Below are positions 62,135 through 64,000 of a stretch of DNA of 64,000 nt, one piece after another. The stretch is from Pomacea canaliculata. Lineage: Eukaryota > Mollusca > Gastropoda > Architaenioglossa > Ampullariidae. A program made the translations under genes and the position numbers. Each line of letters starts with the position of its first letter. Position 1 is the first letter of the stretch. The notes beneath the pieces are model-generated. The model made no database searches. It had not been told where the DNA came from and saw nothing but the letters and a program-made list of their open reading frames with translations. The DNA lies in assembly GCF_003073045.1 (NCBI RefSeq), contig NC_037594.1:29004737-29068736 (forward strand). The letters run 5' to 3'.

Positions 62135-64000
62135 TGACAACTTGTAAATTTTTTTTAAAGAACTCTTGTTTACGAGAGTCGACTAAGGCATAAATCGGAA
62201 GTCGGGCGATTTCATGAAGCTGCGTGAAAAAATCGATGTCGTATTTGACTGCGTGCCACGTGCAGCCATTGCTGAGTGTAGGGGGAGCAAATCCCTCAAC
62301 AGTCATACATTCTGTTTACTGCCACCACTTCATAACGGTACCACACCCAAGCCCGATCAAAAGCATGGTCTCCGGCTGCTAGGGAACCCATCAAGAGATG
62401 TGCTGCGCTGAATTTTTCTGATTTATTACAGTCTTTCCATGGACTTTCCATAGGTGGACTGCTGTATGTCTGCCAAGACCAAAGCTTAGCTTCTTGCGAA
62501 GTGTTCCCGTTAGTCTCGGCGAGCCTAAACAAAGAATGTGACTAAACCGGAAGCTTTATAGTCTCATGTCTCGTTTTGGTAGTTAACTTGAAAAAAACGT
62601 CTGTCAGCAGTCCAGTAATACAAGTTTGTGGTCTATCATGTGACCTCAAGGAGTGCCTTCAGAGGATACAGTGAGTGTGGACTTCGAGGACTTCAAACTG
62701 TGTGGCTTCCGTTCTCGAAATGCCTCGAGTATATTATTACTCACTGCTTCGTTGTCACCTTTTTACAGGAAGTGCTAGTAAAGAGGGATATAGGAATTAA
62801 AGAATTGTGGACAATTGTATCCAGTAGGATAAAGAACGGTACACGTATCATCAGCCGAAATTTAAGAGGAAGTGGTCTATTCTAGGTTTGGGGTAAAGGT
62901 CGCGTGCATGCATAATTCTCCAAAATCGTCCATATAGACCATGAGTAATCTGTCCCGAAGAGTACTTGTATGTATCCTTTCTCGTAATGGACGTTCCTCG
63001 CTTGTCCCAAGTATTATTGACATATATATAAAACGTCAAGAATGAAAATAGCCATGAAAAAAAAAGCTTTGAGATTTACTGTAATGTCTTGGTACTTTAG
63101 ATGGCCACATCGAATTATTTCGCAAACCGTGTACGGCCCACGCGCAGGATGTTTTCCACCCCTGCTACCGGATATCAACGTCTTCGTCCGCCAGCGGTTA
63201 CATCCTTTTCTTCGTTGGCCACCTTGTCTAAAGTTTTTCACTTTACGGGATTAATTGCTACCACTTAACTGCAAATTAAAACTTTTTCTAAACTAGGAAC
63301 CATAAATTTTTTTAAATGTACGATCATTTACTTCCGCGCGACATGTTCTTGCTAATTACATTCTGATGTGGGTGTGTACAGGATGCCAGCTGTACTGATG
63401 TTCATGTTTTGTGCCTTTCACTTCTCGAGCTTTCGAAACTACCATGGATATTCATCAATACTTCATCACTGCCACGAGAGGACAACCGTATACCCACAGA
63501 CATTTTACCCAAAACACAACTTGACACCAAACTGGAAGCTCCAGGCGAAAAGATAAAAGATCCAGGGGGGATGAGGGAGAATGCGAATAAGTATACAAAA
63601 CAGACGCAAAACCAAATCCAATCCCTTACAAGGGCAATAGAGTTATAAACAAGCCTGAATCAACCTAAACAAATTTTAATACATAAATTAACATTTCTAC
63701 CCAAGCAAAGACCCTATTTTCACTCACTTGATGTACGATCACTACAGTATGATGAGAATAGAAGTCAGGACCCTGGCCTCAGATGCTTTCATCCAATCGA
63801 TGATTGTGAGTAATATGCAAGTGTGCGAAGCAGGAGGTCAGGGCTGGGGTCTTCTACATGGAGATTCTAGAAACAAGTTAATTAGTGAACGTGCTCGGAC
63901 TTCCCAAGGACCTATTGTATCCTGAGACTTCAGAGGAGTAGGAAGTAGGTTCTTGAGGCGCCGATCAAATCAGAGCGAAGACGAACACGTCCACTTGACC
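62135..64000. other. no gene seen
   Basis: Several 60-90-codon frames on both strands overlap one another, with no recognisable domain or consistent splice signals. Confidence 0.45.

Noticed and set aside
62028..62306. Minus-strand frame with a poly-Ser tail
   Set aside because: The Ser run is the (GAT)n microsatellite and the N-terminal half has no recognisable similarity.

Overview
This is a eukaryotic, AT-rich, intron-containing window, most likely from a gastropod mollusc. That assignment is an inference from gene content: lectin-like FTP-domain membrane proteins, a local cluster of single-exon rhodopsin-like GPCRs, GT-AG introns with phase-consistent exons, and abundant microsatellites and small transposons. 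No prokaryotic, viral or CRISPR features were seen.

Layout. (1) 1-11.4 kb, minus strand: two tandem paralogs of a membrane-anchored fucolectin/tachylectin-4/pentraxin-1 (FTP) protein. The left copy (about 0.19-3.94 kb) is broken by several frameshifts and stops and runs off the window. The right copy (6.1-11.36 kb) keeps a signal-peptide exon, an FTP domain, a 13-residue-repeat stalk and a transmembrane exon, but has three apparent 1-nt lesions. (2) 14.4-17.6 kb, plus strand: seven exons of a tetraspanin, with a +1 shift in the first recognised exon and exon 1 not found. (3) 19.3-29.4 kb, minus strand: five members of one GPCR subfamily, of which one is intact (27.3-28.6 kb), one carries two compensating frameshifts, one is a pseudogene with a coding minisatellite, and two are small relics. 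(4) 31.36-36.75 kb, plus strand: a five-exon single-pass PPxY protein of WBP1/VOPP1 type, complete. (5) 40.70-44.95 kb, minus strand: a complete seven-exon UBE3D-like ubiquitin ligase. (6) 45-64 kb: gene-poor, with LINE reverse-transcriptase fragments, repeats and microsatellites.

The intact conserved genes (UBE3D, WBP1/VOPP1-like, one GPCR) contrast with the lesion-rich, probably fast-evolving families (FTP lectins, the other GPCRs). I see no operon-like functional system. The most notable non-standard structures are a three-copy dispersed repeat carrying a frame-broken THAP zinc-finger start together with CRE-like TGACGTCA sites, several short terminal-inverted-repeat elements (one with a target-site duplication), and a compact TATA/hairpin/AATAAA unit near 57.9 kb. 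Nothing was run: all homology calls are by eye.
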